Shown here: positions 19,961 to 30,094 of the stretch, in pieces
Layout: every line of letters begins with the position of its first letter
How positions within the stretch are numbered: the first letter of the stretch is position 1
Assembly (NCBI GenBank): GCA_963971305.1
Contig: CAXARO010001022.1
Coordinates: forward strand, 1-64,000
Reading direction: 5' to 3'
DNA length: 64,000 nucleotides
Source of the DNA: Arcuatula senhousia
Taxonomy: Eukaryota > Mollusca > Bivalvia > Mytilida > Mytilidae
Program-made: the position numbers and the translations under genes
Notes under the pieces: model-generated
What the model was told of the DNA's origin: nothing
Seen by the model: only the letters and a program-made list of their open reading frames with translations
The model's database searches: none

Positions 19961-20545
19961 TTAAATATTTTCCATTTTTTTTTTAAATTCACTTTTTACC
20001 CTAGATTCTATGTCTTCTATTAATTTCTTTTTTTCTTCATCACTCAATTTTTCCTGTGTATGTTTTATACGTATTTTTTCTTTCATTTCATTGTATTTTT
20101 CCAATTCGTTTAATACCGATTTGAACTCGTTCTCGCTTATTTGTCCATCGGTTAGTGATTTTGATATCAAATCTTTTATGCTGTTTAACTTGCATTCTGC
20201 CATTGTTTTAATTTCGTAATGTTTTTTTGATTTTGTTGTTAACTTTCTTCTAGCAAATTTAACCAATCCTCCTACACTCCCGCATACAATAGCTGCAATT
20301 TGTAATGGAAGTAAGAAAGGAAAAGCTATTCCAACACCGGCTAAACCAACAGATGCAGTTATTAGACTTGTGTCGATACCATCGGTGGCATTAACCCCTC
20401 GTTTATATTTTTTGTATAGTGATTTGCGTTTATCTCTCTCATTTATAAGTGTTTTTTCTATTTCTGTTATTTTTTGTAGTCTGTAATTTTGTCCATCTTC
20501 CATGGGTAATTCGGGATATAATTCTGGAGCTGTAGGTTGTTTCAT
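19961..20545 (-). CDS. Polinton membrane protein with conserved YKKYKRGVN block
   Basis: 194 aa. An N-terminal APELYPELP...YRLQKITEIEKTL segment and the RKSLYKKYKRGVNATDGIDTSL block precede two hydrophobic segments (about 60-95, SVGLAGVGIAFPFLLPLQIAAIVCGSVGGLV), a basic stretch, then a charged helical tail (DGQISENEFKSVLNELEKY and on). I recognise the YKKYKRGVN and SKSLTDGQIS-type blocks from many invertebrate Polinton-derived proteins, function unknown. Intact frame; start with the ACTTTAAAA leader. Confidence 0.75.
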   Translation of the reverse strand: MKQPTAPELYPELPMEDGQNYRLQKITEIEKTLINERDKRKSLYKKYKRGVNATDGIDTSLITASVGLAGVGIAFPFLLPLQIAAIVCGSVGGLVKFARRKLTTKSKKHYEIKTMAECKLNSIKDLISKSLTDGQISENEFKSVLNELEKYNEMKEKIRIKHTQEKLSDEEKKKLIEDIESRVKSEFKKKMENI

Positions 20546-20691
20546 TTTTAAAGTGTAATTTTGATGGTTTTTTTTTTCTCAAATCCTACATATTTTTTTC
20601 TCTGTTGTTTTTTGGGGTTTTCGAGGTAAAGTAAAAATAACATTTTAGAGCCTTTTAATCTTTTAAATTAAAGTCAGTTCAATTATTGCAG

Positions 20692-20706
20692 TATTACCTG
20701 GTAATA
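20692..20706. promoter_or_regulatory. fifth copy of the 15-nt palindrome TATTACCTGGTAATA
   Basis: Identical to the palindromes inside the 61-bp repeats at 21491-21732, but isolated, 3 bp beyond the stop of the 20709 gene and in the spacer before the next minus-strand gene (start 20545). Confidence 0.7.
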
Positions 20707-20708
20707 CA

Positions 20709-21188
20709 TTACCATTGCAATTCCTGGCATATTTCCTTTATTGTTTTCATGTTCCCTATGATAAATTTCACATCACAGGCACATTTCAATAAATTTGGAT
20801 GCGCTTCGCACAGTTTAAATAATCTGATCAGTGCGTAGCAATGTGATGTTGAAAATTTAATTCCATTTTGTGTCAGGAAAACTCCAACATTCCCTTTCTT
20901 TTGTTCCTTTAGTTTATTAATCACCCGTCCCTGCTGTGCTGAGCACGTTTGCTCAGTCATTAAATCCACGTTTATTTCCCCCGTCGTATATCGTTCTTCA
21001 CTATAAGAATCAGTCAATTTTTCTTTTATTTCTCGTTTCAAAACGCTGCGCGTTCTTTTAAGCACAGGCTGGTGTTGTTGTTGTTGTTCTTGGACTTTTG
21101 CTTGATATGCAATAAAAAAACGTTTGATATTCTGATCCTGTGGATATGTTACAAATAAATACTCCTGTAGTTCCACTAAATCGTCCAT
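20709..21188 (-). CDS. rightmost Polinton gene: unassigned protein, candidate binder of the palindromic repeats
   Basis: 159 aa. A short N-terminal helix is followed by a glutamine run (QEQQQQHQ, about 53-60), a basic patch (KRTRSVLKREIKEK), and a Cys/His-containing C-terminal half (NGIKFSTSHCYALIRLFKLCEAHPNLLKCACDV...). The frame is intact, with a GTAATAAAA leader. I do not recognise the family. It is flanked by copies of one palindrome on both sides (four upstream at 21491-21732, one at its 3' end), the arrangement expected of a self-regulating DNA-binding protein or origin-binding protein; this role is inference only. Confidence 0.6.
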   Translation of the reverse strand: MDDLVELQEYLFVTYPQDQNIKRFFIAYQAKVQEQQQQHQPVLKRTRSVLKREIKEKLTDSYSEERYTTGEINVDLMTEQTCSAQQGRVINKLKEQKKGNVGVFLTQNGIKFSTSHCYALIRLFKLCEAHPNLLKCACDVKFIIGNMKTIKEICQELQW

Positions 21189-21490
21189 TTTTATTACTCT
21201 TCTCTCGTGAGGGTTTGTTTAGACAGAACGATGATGGGTTGATGTTTATCGTGAAGGTGGTAAATATTTATGTATTACTTAGCAACAAACTGGCTACGTA
21301 TTGATTATCTTTCATTATGTATTATCGTTCTTTATTGATATAATTTAAATTTTAAAATTCGTCGATGCATGTTGTTGTCTGTCATTCATTAAAGAGATCG
21401 ATTTACCTATTGAATTTTAATTCTTATACATACTTAAGTATAAAATAAACCGTTATACATAATGAACGGGGTGTGTGTCGATTAGCTACA

Positions 21491-21732
21491 GTTTATTCAC
21501 TATTACCCGGTAATACAAATTCTCACAAATTTTCACTTCAAAGTTATCTTAGTTTATTCACTATTACCTGGTAATACAAATTCAAAAAATTTTCACTTCA
21601 GACTCATCTTAATTTATTCACTATTACCTGGTAATACAAATCTTCAAAATATTTCGCTTCAGACTTATCTTAATTTATTCACTATTACCTGGTAATACAA
21701 ATCTTCGCAAAGTTTCACTTCAGAGTTATCTA
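21491..21732. repeat. four 60-61-bp direct repeats, each with a TATTACCNGGTAATA palindrome
   Basis: Units begin at 21491, 21552, 21612 and 21673 (GTTTATTCAC / ATTTATTCAC). Each carries the 15-nt palindrome (21501-21515, 21562-21576, 21622-21636, 21683-21697) followed by TTTCACTTCA and TTATCTTA-type words. The palindrome is the best-conserved part. The array lies between the rightmost gene start (21188) and the right terminal repeat. 21190-21490 holds nothing else obvious. Confidence 0.92.
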
Positions 21733-21848
21733 ACTTAGACCGTAATTCATAAGAACCATTTTGCAATTTTGGATGCCCCAAGGCGTATTTTTTTCGGTGA
21801 ACTTCTGACCTCTTAAAAATGTTTTCATTTCAGAATTCGGGTAGCCGA

Positions 21849-22009
21849 GGGGGTATACTGGGGTATGAAAAAAAAACAGGGATGCGCTCAACCGATGCAA
21901 GTACAAATTTTTACATTTTCTGAAATTTTCCCAGTGGGGGGTACTGGTAGCGGTTTTTAAAATTTTCAAAAACAGGGGTGGCCTAGACTATCTCAAGTAC
22001 ATAACTACT
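21849..22009 (-). repeat. right terminal inverted repeat of the Polinton
   Basis: Reverse complement of 4189-4349 over 161 bp with about three differences; ends ...ACATAACTACT. The minus-strand frame 21730-21969 is a by-product of it. Confidence 0.95.
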
Positions 22010-22015
22010 ATCAAC
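22010..22015. repeat. right target-site duplication of the Polinton
   Basis: ATCAAC, identical to 4183-4188. Confidence 0.92.
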
Positions 22016-22479
22016 GAAAGACTCAATTCTTGACATAAAACAGTTAACATAGAATGACAAGGACAAACAAAGGCTTTGGCAAAGTTTCCTGGCTTAGGAC
22101 AGGCACATATAAAATGTGGCGGGGTTAAACTAGTTTTTTGGATCCAACCTTCCCCCTATTGATAAGCTTGCACAAAGCTACATATAAAACACACTTTAAA
22201 ACTCAATCGACAAAAGTTCAATTCAACAAGAGAGAACCTAAGACAAAATACTGTACGAAAACAACAAGACTAGGAGGAACTCTCTTGAGAACACTCGAAG
22301 TTACTGACAACTAGCTAAGAAAGATTTATCGATTGATGTAAAAGAATCAAATACATCAGTTCTAAATCCGACACCCCACGTCAAAACAATGAATGATTAA
22401 GAGTTGTATCACCATACAGAACCGACATACTTGATCGCTGTGGTGCTTATAAATAATACAGTGGATACAAAGTGAAAAT
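22016..22479 (-). repeat. 3' untranslated region of the intact PLE
   Basis: Downstream of the RT stop at 22480. It contains the AAAATGTGGCGGGG block shared with 1735-1830 and, more loosely, with the 3' regions at 38090-38260 and 52190-52350. The Polinton insertion site lies at its distal edge. Confidence 0.55.
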
Positions 22480-24447
22480 TTAAGGTTTTAAAGTTACTAT
22501 CAAGCTATCAATATTTCTGCCAAAACATACCAAATGCAAAGATTTTACTAAAACATTTAATTCGTATCCTTTTTTCAAAAGGTTTTTAAGCCAGTTTTTA
22601 ATTTCCATAAGGTTGTTTTTGAATTTTTGTGCTTTATAAACTACATTGCTATAAAAGTCAGGATGAGCTATTCCTTTAATAATCAGAAATCTACGTGTAC
22701 AATCAAATTTTTCGATGAGATGTCCATATTTATGTGCAAATTTTGTAAAAGATTTGACTAATTTGTGGTAACGGTAACCTTGTTTTAGCAATTTTTCTGT
22801 AATAAAACGGTTTTTATCATTAAAATCAGACACATCACTGCAAATGCGAGCATACCTGACTAATTGTGAAATGTATACCCCGTAAGCTGGAGCTAATGGT
22901 ACGTCTCCTTCAAGAAACGGAAAATTAACTATTGGGAATGAAAAGTCATCCCGTTTATCATATACTTTAGTGTGTAATCTACCATTGATAATGCTTAAGT
23001 CCAAATCTAGAAATGGACATCTACTGTCGGTTGAGTTTGCTTTATTTAGGGTTAATTCTTTAGGATATATATCATTTATAAAATTTGAGAATGTGGGGTT
23101 GTTTAGAGCAAGTATGTCATCTAAGTACCTATATGTATTGTTAAAAGTTTCGATAAGGTGGTTTTTGTTTGGGTCTTTTTGTAGCTTGGCCATAAACTGT
23201 GATTCGTAACAATATAAAAACAGATCAGCTATGAGTGGAGCACAATTGGTTCCCATTGGAATACCAATGACTTGGCGATATATTTGTTTACCGAACCGGA
23301 TGTAAATATTATCTAAAAGAAAGTTTAATGCAGTAATAACTTCTATGTCTGTCCAATTAACATAACCTTTGTGGGTTTCGTTACTTAAAAACGATTTACT
23401 AAATACTTGTGACACTTTAGAACAGATGTAGTCACTTTTAGATTTGTCAAAGCACCATTTAATTAAATATTCTAATTTCTTTTTGATAAGATTGTGAGGT
23501 AGATTAGTATATAAAGTGGAAAAGTCATAGCTGTCTACGGATTGAAAAGTATTTTCAAATGCCCGAAGTTTGTCTAAAACATCAAGAGAATTTTTAACAC
23601 TCCAAAAATGATTTATTCCACTATTTTCGAAAATTTTATCACAGTATCGGATGATAAATTCTTTCATTGTAGTTAATACAAGAGACAAGACTTTAGAAAT
23701 ATTGGTTAAGGAACATTTACTTGATGCAGAAATAAAACGGGATTTATATGGGTTTTTGAGTAATTTAGGTATCCAGTACATAGTAGGTAATTTATTGTAT
23801 GTAGGGGCTGCTCGAAGTGCTGTGGTTGCTATGACATGATCGTCAATAATACTGGTTTCTGTAGCTTGCACGGGAACGAAAGTACATGAGCCTTTAATTT
23901 CATGCATTAAAACATCCAGATAATATTTACGACATACCACAACAACATTGTTAGCCGCTTTATCCGCAGGAACAAAAACATATCGTGAACCTAATAATTG
24001 TAGTTTTGATTTAATTCTGTTTATATAAGTTTGGGGTAGATATTCTACAAAGGTGTTTTGAAAATGGCTTATTCGTAATTTTACAATGGATATGAATTTA
24101 TTCTTAAACTTGTCTAAAGATTTGGAATCTGCTCCTTCTCGTCTAATCCAGGTCTTACAGTACGAATGAAGGGCAGTATTTACACAATCAAAACAAGAAT
24201 TCCAATTAATTTTCGAAGGAGGTCTGAATTTTGGTCCCTTTTTCAAGAATTTAATAACCTCTGGGTCATTGACAATGTTTAGGTCGCCAGTAACAATATG
24301 GCCACAAGGAACATATCTAAAGTCCGAATTAGCACAGTCGCATGATACAGGAATATTCGAGTCTAGGTCTTCATCTGTAGTGATGGACGTATAGTTAAAA
24401 ATAATACATACATTTTTGTATCTTAAAATATTTTCAGAGCTAAACAA
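22480..24447 (-). CDS. Penelope-like reverse transcriptase, uninterrupted 655-codon frame (family C)
   Basis: An RT of a Penelope-like retroelement. Visible blocks: an N-terminal Cys/His region (VSCDCANSDFRYVPCGHIVTGDL, 34-56) with KKGPKFRPP; PADKAANNVVVVC (160-172), the PLE 'DKG' neighbourhood; YWIPKLLKNPYK (224-235), the PKLHK-type block; motif A SYDFSTLYTNLPH (306-318) with catalytic D308; motif B GIPMGTNCAPLIADLF (395-410); motif C RYLDDI with D443-D444; then YDKRDDFSFPIVNFPF (496-511) and APAYGVYISQLVRYAR (519-534). All three catalytic aspartates are present and there is no stop or frameshift. No GIY-YIG endonuclease follows the RT, and none is seen just upstream, so the copy is probably 5'-truncated or belongs to a lineage with an N-terminal endonuclease. 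The true start is uncertain. Confidence 0.85.
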   Translation of the reverse strand: MFSSENILRYKNVCIIFNYTSITTDEDLDSNIPVSCDCANSDFRYVPCGHIVTGDLNIVNDPEVIKFLKKGPKFRPPSKINWNSCFDCVNTALHSYCKTWIRREGADSKSLDKFKNKFISIVKLRISHFQNTFVEYLPQTYINRIKSKLQLLGSRYVFVPADKAANNVVVVCRKYYLDVLMHEIKGSCTFVPVQATETSIIDDHVIATTALRAAPTYNKLPTMYWIPKLLKNPYKSRFISASSKCSLTNISKVLSLVLTTMKEFIIRYCDKIFENSGINHFWSVKNSLDVLDKLRAFENTFQSVDSYDFSTLYTNLPHNLIKKKLEYLIKWCFDKSKSDYICSKVSQVFSKSFLSNETHKGYVNWTDIEVITALNFLLDNIYIRFGKQIYRQVIGIPMGTNCAPLIADLFLYCYESQFMAKLQKDPNKNHLIETFNNTYRYLDDILALNNPTFSNFINDIYPKELTLNKANSTDSRCPFLDLDLSIINGRLHTKVYDKRDDFSFPIVNFPFLEGDVPLAPAYGVYISQLVRYARICSDVSDFNDKNRFITEKLLKQGYRYHKLVKSFTKFAHKYGHLIEKFDCTRRFLIIKGIAHPDFYSNVVYKAQKFKNNLMEIKNWLKNLLKKGYELNVLVKSLHLVCFGRNIDSLIVTLKP

Positions 24448-24869
24448 GTAACAATTAACATGTTAAAGTATTCGTTTTATAAATTTACATTCTCTACTTC
24501 TTTTAGGATTCAGCTTTTTAATTTTCAAATCTTCTCCTTGTTTAACATTCTAAATTATATAGCTTGAAACCCTTTACTTTGTTTTTTAATGATCTAAATT
24601 AGTGCACAGTGCTTGGTAATATGTTGTTTTAGTTGTTAAATGGCTTGGGTGTAAATTAGATAACTGTTTGTTTCAGGAAAATATTGATTCACTTATAAAA
24701 TAAGTTTCATGACATTTCAATTTCTTTGTTTAATCAAATAAAATCATTTTTACATAATAGACAAATATTTTATGTTTATTACACAAAAGGTCTTTTGCAT
24801 ATTTTGTGTTTGGAAAGGAAGAAATATCTTGTTTCTATAATCATGATAATTCTCTATGATCTAACATGT

Positions 24870-25085
24870 CAAATTTCTTTTTTGGCAAATATTTAGAATA
24901 GCATTATGATATGTCATGAAATGTAATTTGGCACAACAGGCAAAATATGCAAATTAATGCATTACTTTCATTTACAAGTGATTAAGATTTGCCTTAATTA
25001 CAAATTACATTCAACTACATGGAATGTATGTAATTTATTACAACTAATTACAATTACATTTTTAATTACCTCAGGTCTGCATCCT
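24870..25085. repeat. AT-rich interspersed repeat, inverted relative to 2300-2480
   Basis: Repeated ATTACA/TGTAAT words ending near TACCTCAGGTCTGC; resembles the reverse complement of 2300-2480. The remaining sequence from 24448 to about 25790 shows no gene. Confidence 0.3.
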
Positions 25086-25792
25086 ACGTTTAGACAAGAT
25101 GTTTTCTGTTGTGGTTGTTATCACCAGACAATAAAGATCACAATGTAGTGAATTGTTAAACGCCGTAAAAAGGACAGTAAAATCACAATAAAAAAGGTTA
25201 ATTTTGTTCAATACAACCTACATGTAGTTTAACCCGACATGTGACTAAATTTAATTCCTACAGTTTAAGGCCTCAATAAATTGTACAGACATTCATTTAA
25301 AGCTTTTGTATATACCAACAGAATAAAATTTTGCTCTGCCATTTTCAATAGTTCTATCACATGCAATTTTCTTAAAACTTAGACACTGTCAAAGGCCATT
25401 GTTTCGTCTGCTTCACTTCAGATCACTAAAGTTAAACTTGTCTTAAGTTCCATATAATCTTAAACTTTCACAATGTAGACCTGACATATCGTTGCCTGTT
25501 AACTTACTTATTACATTGAGTTATTCGTCACTGTGAGTTGCAATTGTGAGTAGGATTTGAGGGTTGTCATCTCCTCTTGGACTTGCGATTCTTTCCTAGT
25601 ACTGCACATTGTCAATATCACCGGTGCTTGGTTTGTCTTTCATGTTAGATATTTTTTGGTTTTGAGTACTTTTGGATTTGTTAATTTCCAATGTTTTCAT
25701 TCAAATGCAACTGAGGAGAGGTTACTCCTTTAAATATGCATATCTTATATAACCGAATTAGTATTTGTGTTATTAAATATGCGAAGAACCTG

Positions 25793-26175
25793 GATATTCT
25801 CTATGAAATAGAGAATGGACATGGAAGGGTACAGCTGCTGACTGGAACGTATGTTATGTTTGACAGTATGACACAAGTCTTTATACTGTAAATAACATCG
25901 GAAAATGCAACATGGTGTGAGCTGTATTCGAACTCATACCTTTACGGCACCCGTCGCCTGGCTGTCTCCTGTCCGTCGAGGAGGTAAACCCGTCACCGAG
26001 ACCGTTAAAAATAAGTGTTGGTAAATCGGACTCGAACAAACACAAGGTATGGTGGTATGCCATGGTAGTTCATATGGTGTATTTATTATAGAGATAATAT
26101 AACGGCATGCAGCTTGGTGGACATATATGAAATAGATAATGGATATGGAAAGGTACAGCTGTTGACTAATGAGAA
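25793..26175. repeat. interspersed repeat with a tRNA-like B-box inside
   Basis: Two similar blocks (ATAGAGAATGGACATGGAAGGGTACAGCTG-like, near 25808 and 26133) bracket a GC-richer segment whose minus strand has a GAGTTCGAATAC word resembling a pol III B box (about 25930). A SINE is possible, but a convincing A box is lacking. 26176-27050 shows no gene; the 142-codon minus frame at 26499-26927 is AT-rich and featureless. Confidence 0.3.
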
Positions 26176-27059
26176 GAAGCTGCTCTGAAGACTTAAGGAC
26201 ATATAGTTGGCTTAAAATCATCAGTATTCCCTTGCCGTGTTTTAGTCCTTTCTAATCATTTTAAAAAAATATTCATGTCTAACGAAAGGCACATAAAAAT
26301 ATGGCTGTAATGATCCGTTTTGACACCATAGAGATATACCAGACCCAATAGATCTTGAATTGTTTAATTGCAACAATTCGAAGTTATATGATACAAAAAG
26401 AGCTCTTTGTATATGTTAAAACTTTTTTTTTATTTGAAATGATTGTATTCTTTAAATCATGGATATAAACAATTACAATGCACAATAAAATCACAATGTC
26501 AAAGACAATACACATTATTATTAACACAGTAGATACATAGTAACAACAATTCATATATCAACAGCAATTCATAATACATGTTGTTTATTTCAAAGCTGGT
26601 TAATTTTGAAAAGTTTGAATAAATTAAAGCAATTTTTTTGGAAAGAGTATTTAACTGTGCATTTTTGCACATTTCAAATTGATATTTTGTATAAAGATTT
26701 TTATATTCTGAACGTAGGGAACACAAACTATAAAATAAAACATATATTGAAGCAAATTTATAGTAATAATGGCATAAAAATTCTTTTACTTCATTAAAAT
26801 TTTCTGTACTGAAGCAAACGGAGATGATATGTGGAATAAATAGGGAAATAAAAGTTGCGGAAAAGGATGGTGACTCAATCCTTTTAAAAAAAATAATTCT
26901 AAGAAAACCGTTGAGAATCGTATACATCAGACCTCTTCTTAAATTAATTGGCCTTGTGTCACCATTGCCTCTATTGTAGAATCATTTTATGTTCATTTTA
27001 TCACCCTTTCATGTTCATCTCGCTGATAACGTTATAGTTGTTTAGTAAGTTATTGCTTT

Positions 27060-27440
27060 ACTCCCAAGCAGCACAATTTCGGCTATATCCTGGAGATGAA
27101 CATGCAAATGTTGATACAATGAACATTAAATGATGAACGAAGTGGAGGAAACGAGGACACAAGGTCAATCGGATAGGAGAGTTAAGACTGCCACTGGAAA
27201 AAGGAGTAATGGGTAGGAACGAGATATGTAGCCTTCTGCATGGGGATCCTACGAGTCTTACTCTTACCGACACCTGCAGCAGGGTTCTTTAACGTGCGAG
27301 GAACGTGACATTTTCCCAACACGGTGCACCACTATAGTTTAATTGCGGTCAGATTTTCCGCATTATAGCCTGACGACCCCGACATTCATTATGACAGTGC
27401 TGTCCCATTCAACCACCTGGGGCACACACCCCAGTCGCAA
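27060..27440. repeat. GC-richer interspersed repeat
   Basis: Contains CAGCAGGGTTCTTTAACGTGC and related phrases that I associate with dispersed molluscan repeats; partial similarity (GTGCACGTTAA words) to the SINE-like block at 48560-48610. No coding function. 27480-28120 shows nothing clear. Confidence 0.3.
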
Positions 27441-28129
27441 AGCGGCCTGACATAATGTTAGGTTTCTGAGCAAAGTAAAGGAATAACTAACTACAATGTT
27501 AAATCCAATATGCCTATACTTTTAACGTATTGTCCATAGTTGTATTTAGTTTTCAAAATTTGTCATCTGTATAAAGTCTTCCCACACTATGAACAAATCT
27601 AATAACCCAAACCTTTTGATATTATCTTATCCACAATTTAAGGAGGGACAGATCATTTGCAATTTGACTAAGAAAATTTAGCTATTGAATGTTTGAGATG
27701 TTTAAAGAATATGAGTTTAGGAAATTCAAAATGCAAACACAACACCTATGAATATATTCTTAATATAAATGATGAAATAAAGATGCCGCTTTTCACGTTT
27801 AATTATACATGAAAAACGTGTGACATTAAGATGAATTTATGTGATAAGGATACAACTTCGGATGGAATTATATGATTAGAGCACAATGTTGAATACAATG
27901 AGATCCAATTAGATTTTGATATCTATAAAAATAAGGTTACAAACAAATGTCTCTCAACACTATTTTCATTGAAAATGATTATTGTCTTATATATTAGGAA
28001 CAACAAAATAAATTTTCTCCTTTAGTAAAAAGTGGATTGAACAATTTATCCAACCCAAGATTCCTCTCAAGTCAGGTTTTTGAGTCCATGCCTTGCTCCA
28101 ACATAAATAAGAAGCATGTAACAGTTAAC

Positions 28130-28454
28130 ACTGTGATGCTGTATATGTACGTTCAGTTTTCATTAACAGCACTTAAAAAAAAGGAAAATAAAATATCGAA
28201 AAGTTCAAATCTTATTGAATAGTTTCACCTTTTCACTGACTTATTTTCCGGGTTTTTATAAGATAAAAATAAATAATTCCATTTTGGTATAGTTAATTTT
28301 ATTGTTCTTTGTTCTTAAAATTCATATAGGGTTTGACACTTTCAATCTTTTGGTAGAGCGTCTCTTATGAGTCTTGATTGGACGAATCGCGTGTCAGGCG
28401 TATAAAAAATCATTGTCTGGAACTTTGTTGTACTTTTGATTTTTTTATTTCATG
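28130..28454 (+). repeat. left half of a duplicated ~500-bp segment (copy 1)
   Basis: Matches 30095-30454 nearly throughout (TTAACAGCACTT, GGAAAATAAAATATC, then the hammerhead relic and GGAACTTTGTTGTACT). It resumes at 29306-29470, matching 30463-30625. Copy 1 is interrupted by a PLE at about 28455-29305. Confidence 0.65.
28356..28400 (+). ncRNA. decayed hammerhead ribozyme
   Basis: GAGCGTCT, CTTATGA (core should be CTGATGA), GTCTTGATTGGAC stem-loop, GAAT (should be GAAA), CGCGTGTC, AGGCG. Two core positions are changed, so self-cleavage is unlikely. Confidence 0.7.
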
Positions 28455-29305
28455 AAAGAAGCAAAGGTGTAGCAAAGGGTTAATCAGTATCATAAAACCG
28501 TAAGACGAAGACAAACCCGGTAGAAAAAATATCATCATAACAAAACAAACCACATAACAACATAAAAAAACACACACACACATAACAACAAAACCGCATT
28601 CAGCAACGTGAACTCAAGTCGAAACGAGAATGAACTCAGGTGCTCCGGAAGAGTAAGCAGTTCCTGCTTGCTATCGCACACCCGTCACGTTGCCAAAGAT
28701 CGATTTAGTGTTGATCAAATGCGGAAAAGATGACATTACAAAACTCTATGTCAAACTAACATCTGTGCTCATCTGAGAGATAGAAATCCCGTATTTGTAT
28801 ACAAGCACATGATGTCTTCCGTAAAATTTCTTGAGTGATGACAACAACCTTGGAGCAACGTACCCCTGTGTTAACAATTTGCTTGTCAGCCATGTAGCTC
28901 TATCAAGGAAGTCGTTGTACTCCCCACATGCTCTGGAATAACGAATCAATTGTAATAGGTTAACTCCATATGCTGGAGTGGACGGAATGTTGCTTCATAG
29001 AAAGGGGGAGTTTACTATTGGAAAGTTGAAGTCATCACGTTTGTCATAGAGCTTTGTACAAAGCCTTCCTAGTGTGTCAATTTCGAGAAATAGATCAAAA
29101 TACGAAGCGGACCTCCTAGAATCTGTAGTGTCCTTTATCTCAAGTTCCTTCGGATATATGAGATGTAAATAGTCACCAAATCGAGGATTGTTTAATGAAA
29201 GGACATCATCAATATAGTGAAATGTGAGATTGAAGGATAAAGCAAGTTTGCGGTCCTTTTTGTCTAGAAGTGATTATAAGTAGTCCGCTTCATATGAATG
29301 AATTA
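28446..29305 (-). pseudogene. 5'-truncated PLE insertion (family A) in the duplicated segment
   Basis: The minus strand carries a 3' untranslated region (28446-28745) and an RT C-terminal fragment (28746-29305) with the YIDD box near 29210 (HYIDDVLSL). It is broken by an in-frame stop near 29270 and by damage near 28960. It is nearly the same sequence as 2607-3412. The unoccupied duplicate at 30454-30463 shows this is an insertion and fixes its limits to within a few bases. Confidence 0.75.
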
Positions 29306-30094
29306 AGTTTGGGGCATTTTAATTTGCTGTCTAAGCTCACTATTTACCAGGTTCTGTTGTATTCCGTCTTATGCTGATTGACCGTTGTTCTAGAAAAAAA
29401 ATATATTATCAGTAAAGAAGTGCATCGTCGAGCTCTCGTCCATCTCACACACTACAAAGATGTTATAATGGGGACTTCAAATATCGTATGTCTGAAAGGC
29501 TAACAAAAATTCAGTGGACATAACAGAAAAAAAAACAAAAATAAAAGAAAACAAATAACTGCAATTAGCAAAGGGAACACAAGTCGAAAATAGATCTAAC
29601 CACGGTACACAAGAGGAGTAAAACGTTCCTGCTTGTTGAAACACAAATGTCATAAGGTCATATCTGGTTATAGACGATAGTACACTTTATGACCAACTAG
29701 CATCTGTATTTTTATCGAGATTGTAACAATTCTTGAGTGACAACAACAACTGAGGTGCAACATGAAAAAGTGCACGAAGAACTTTACGCATATGTCAGAC
29801 ATGAATCTCTATCAAATGAACCATGATAAGTCACAAAGTCATATACGTTGTGATAATCCGGACACTAGAAGGGACATAATGATGCTACACAAAACTGCTT
29901 CAGCTGCGAATTTGACTCAAAGTTGTGTTTTCAATGTTGAGATTTTGTGCGGCCAAATCAATGATCTAAATTTAAAATAAATCAAACATGTAAAATTTAT
30001 GAAGAGTGAATAAAAAGACACTTAAAGACATAACACCTATTCTTTTCGCAAGTAAAAAAATGAAATTCACATCAATGAATAAAGCGTAAAACGT

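Larger units (their letters stand above)
4189..22009. mobile_element. Polinton/Maverick (adintovirus-like) element
   Basis: A 17,821-bp self-synthesising DNA transposon with both ends intact. It has 161-bp terminal inverted repeats, AG..CT termini and a perfect ATCAAC duplication. The gene set is diagnostic: DDE integrase, protein-primed family B polymerase, FtsK/HerA-type packaging ATPase, double-jelly-roll major capsid protein and penton-like minor capsid protein, plus small membrane and coiled-coil proteins. Gene order, left to right: integrase (-), zinc protein (+), polymerase (+), a minus-strand run of eight genes from 13978 down to 9116 including ATPase and capsids, one plus-strand gene (13994-15196), then three minus-strand genes. 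A 3,334-bp transposon is nested inside. Several genes are broken, so this copy is not autonomous. No adenovirus-type protease was recognised. Confidence 0.95.

Noticed and set aside
21491..21732. CRISPR array
   Set aside because: Animal DNA; whole 61-bp units repeat, there are no unique spacers and no cas genes.
26499..26927. 142-codon minus-strand frame
   Set aside because: AT-rich, no motif, no splice or start signals, surrounded by repeats.
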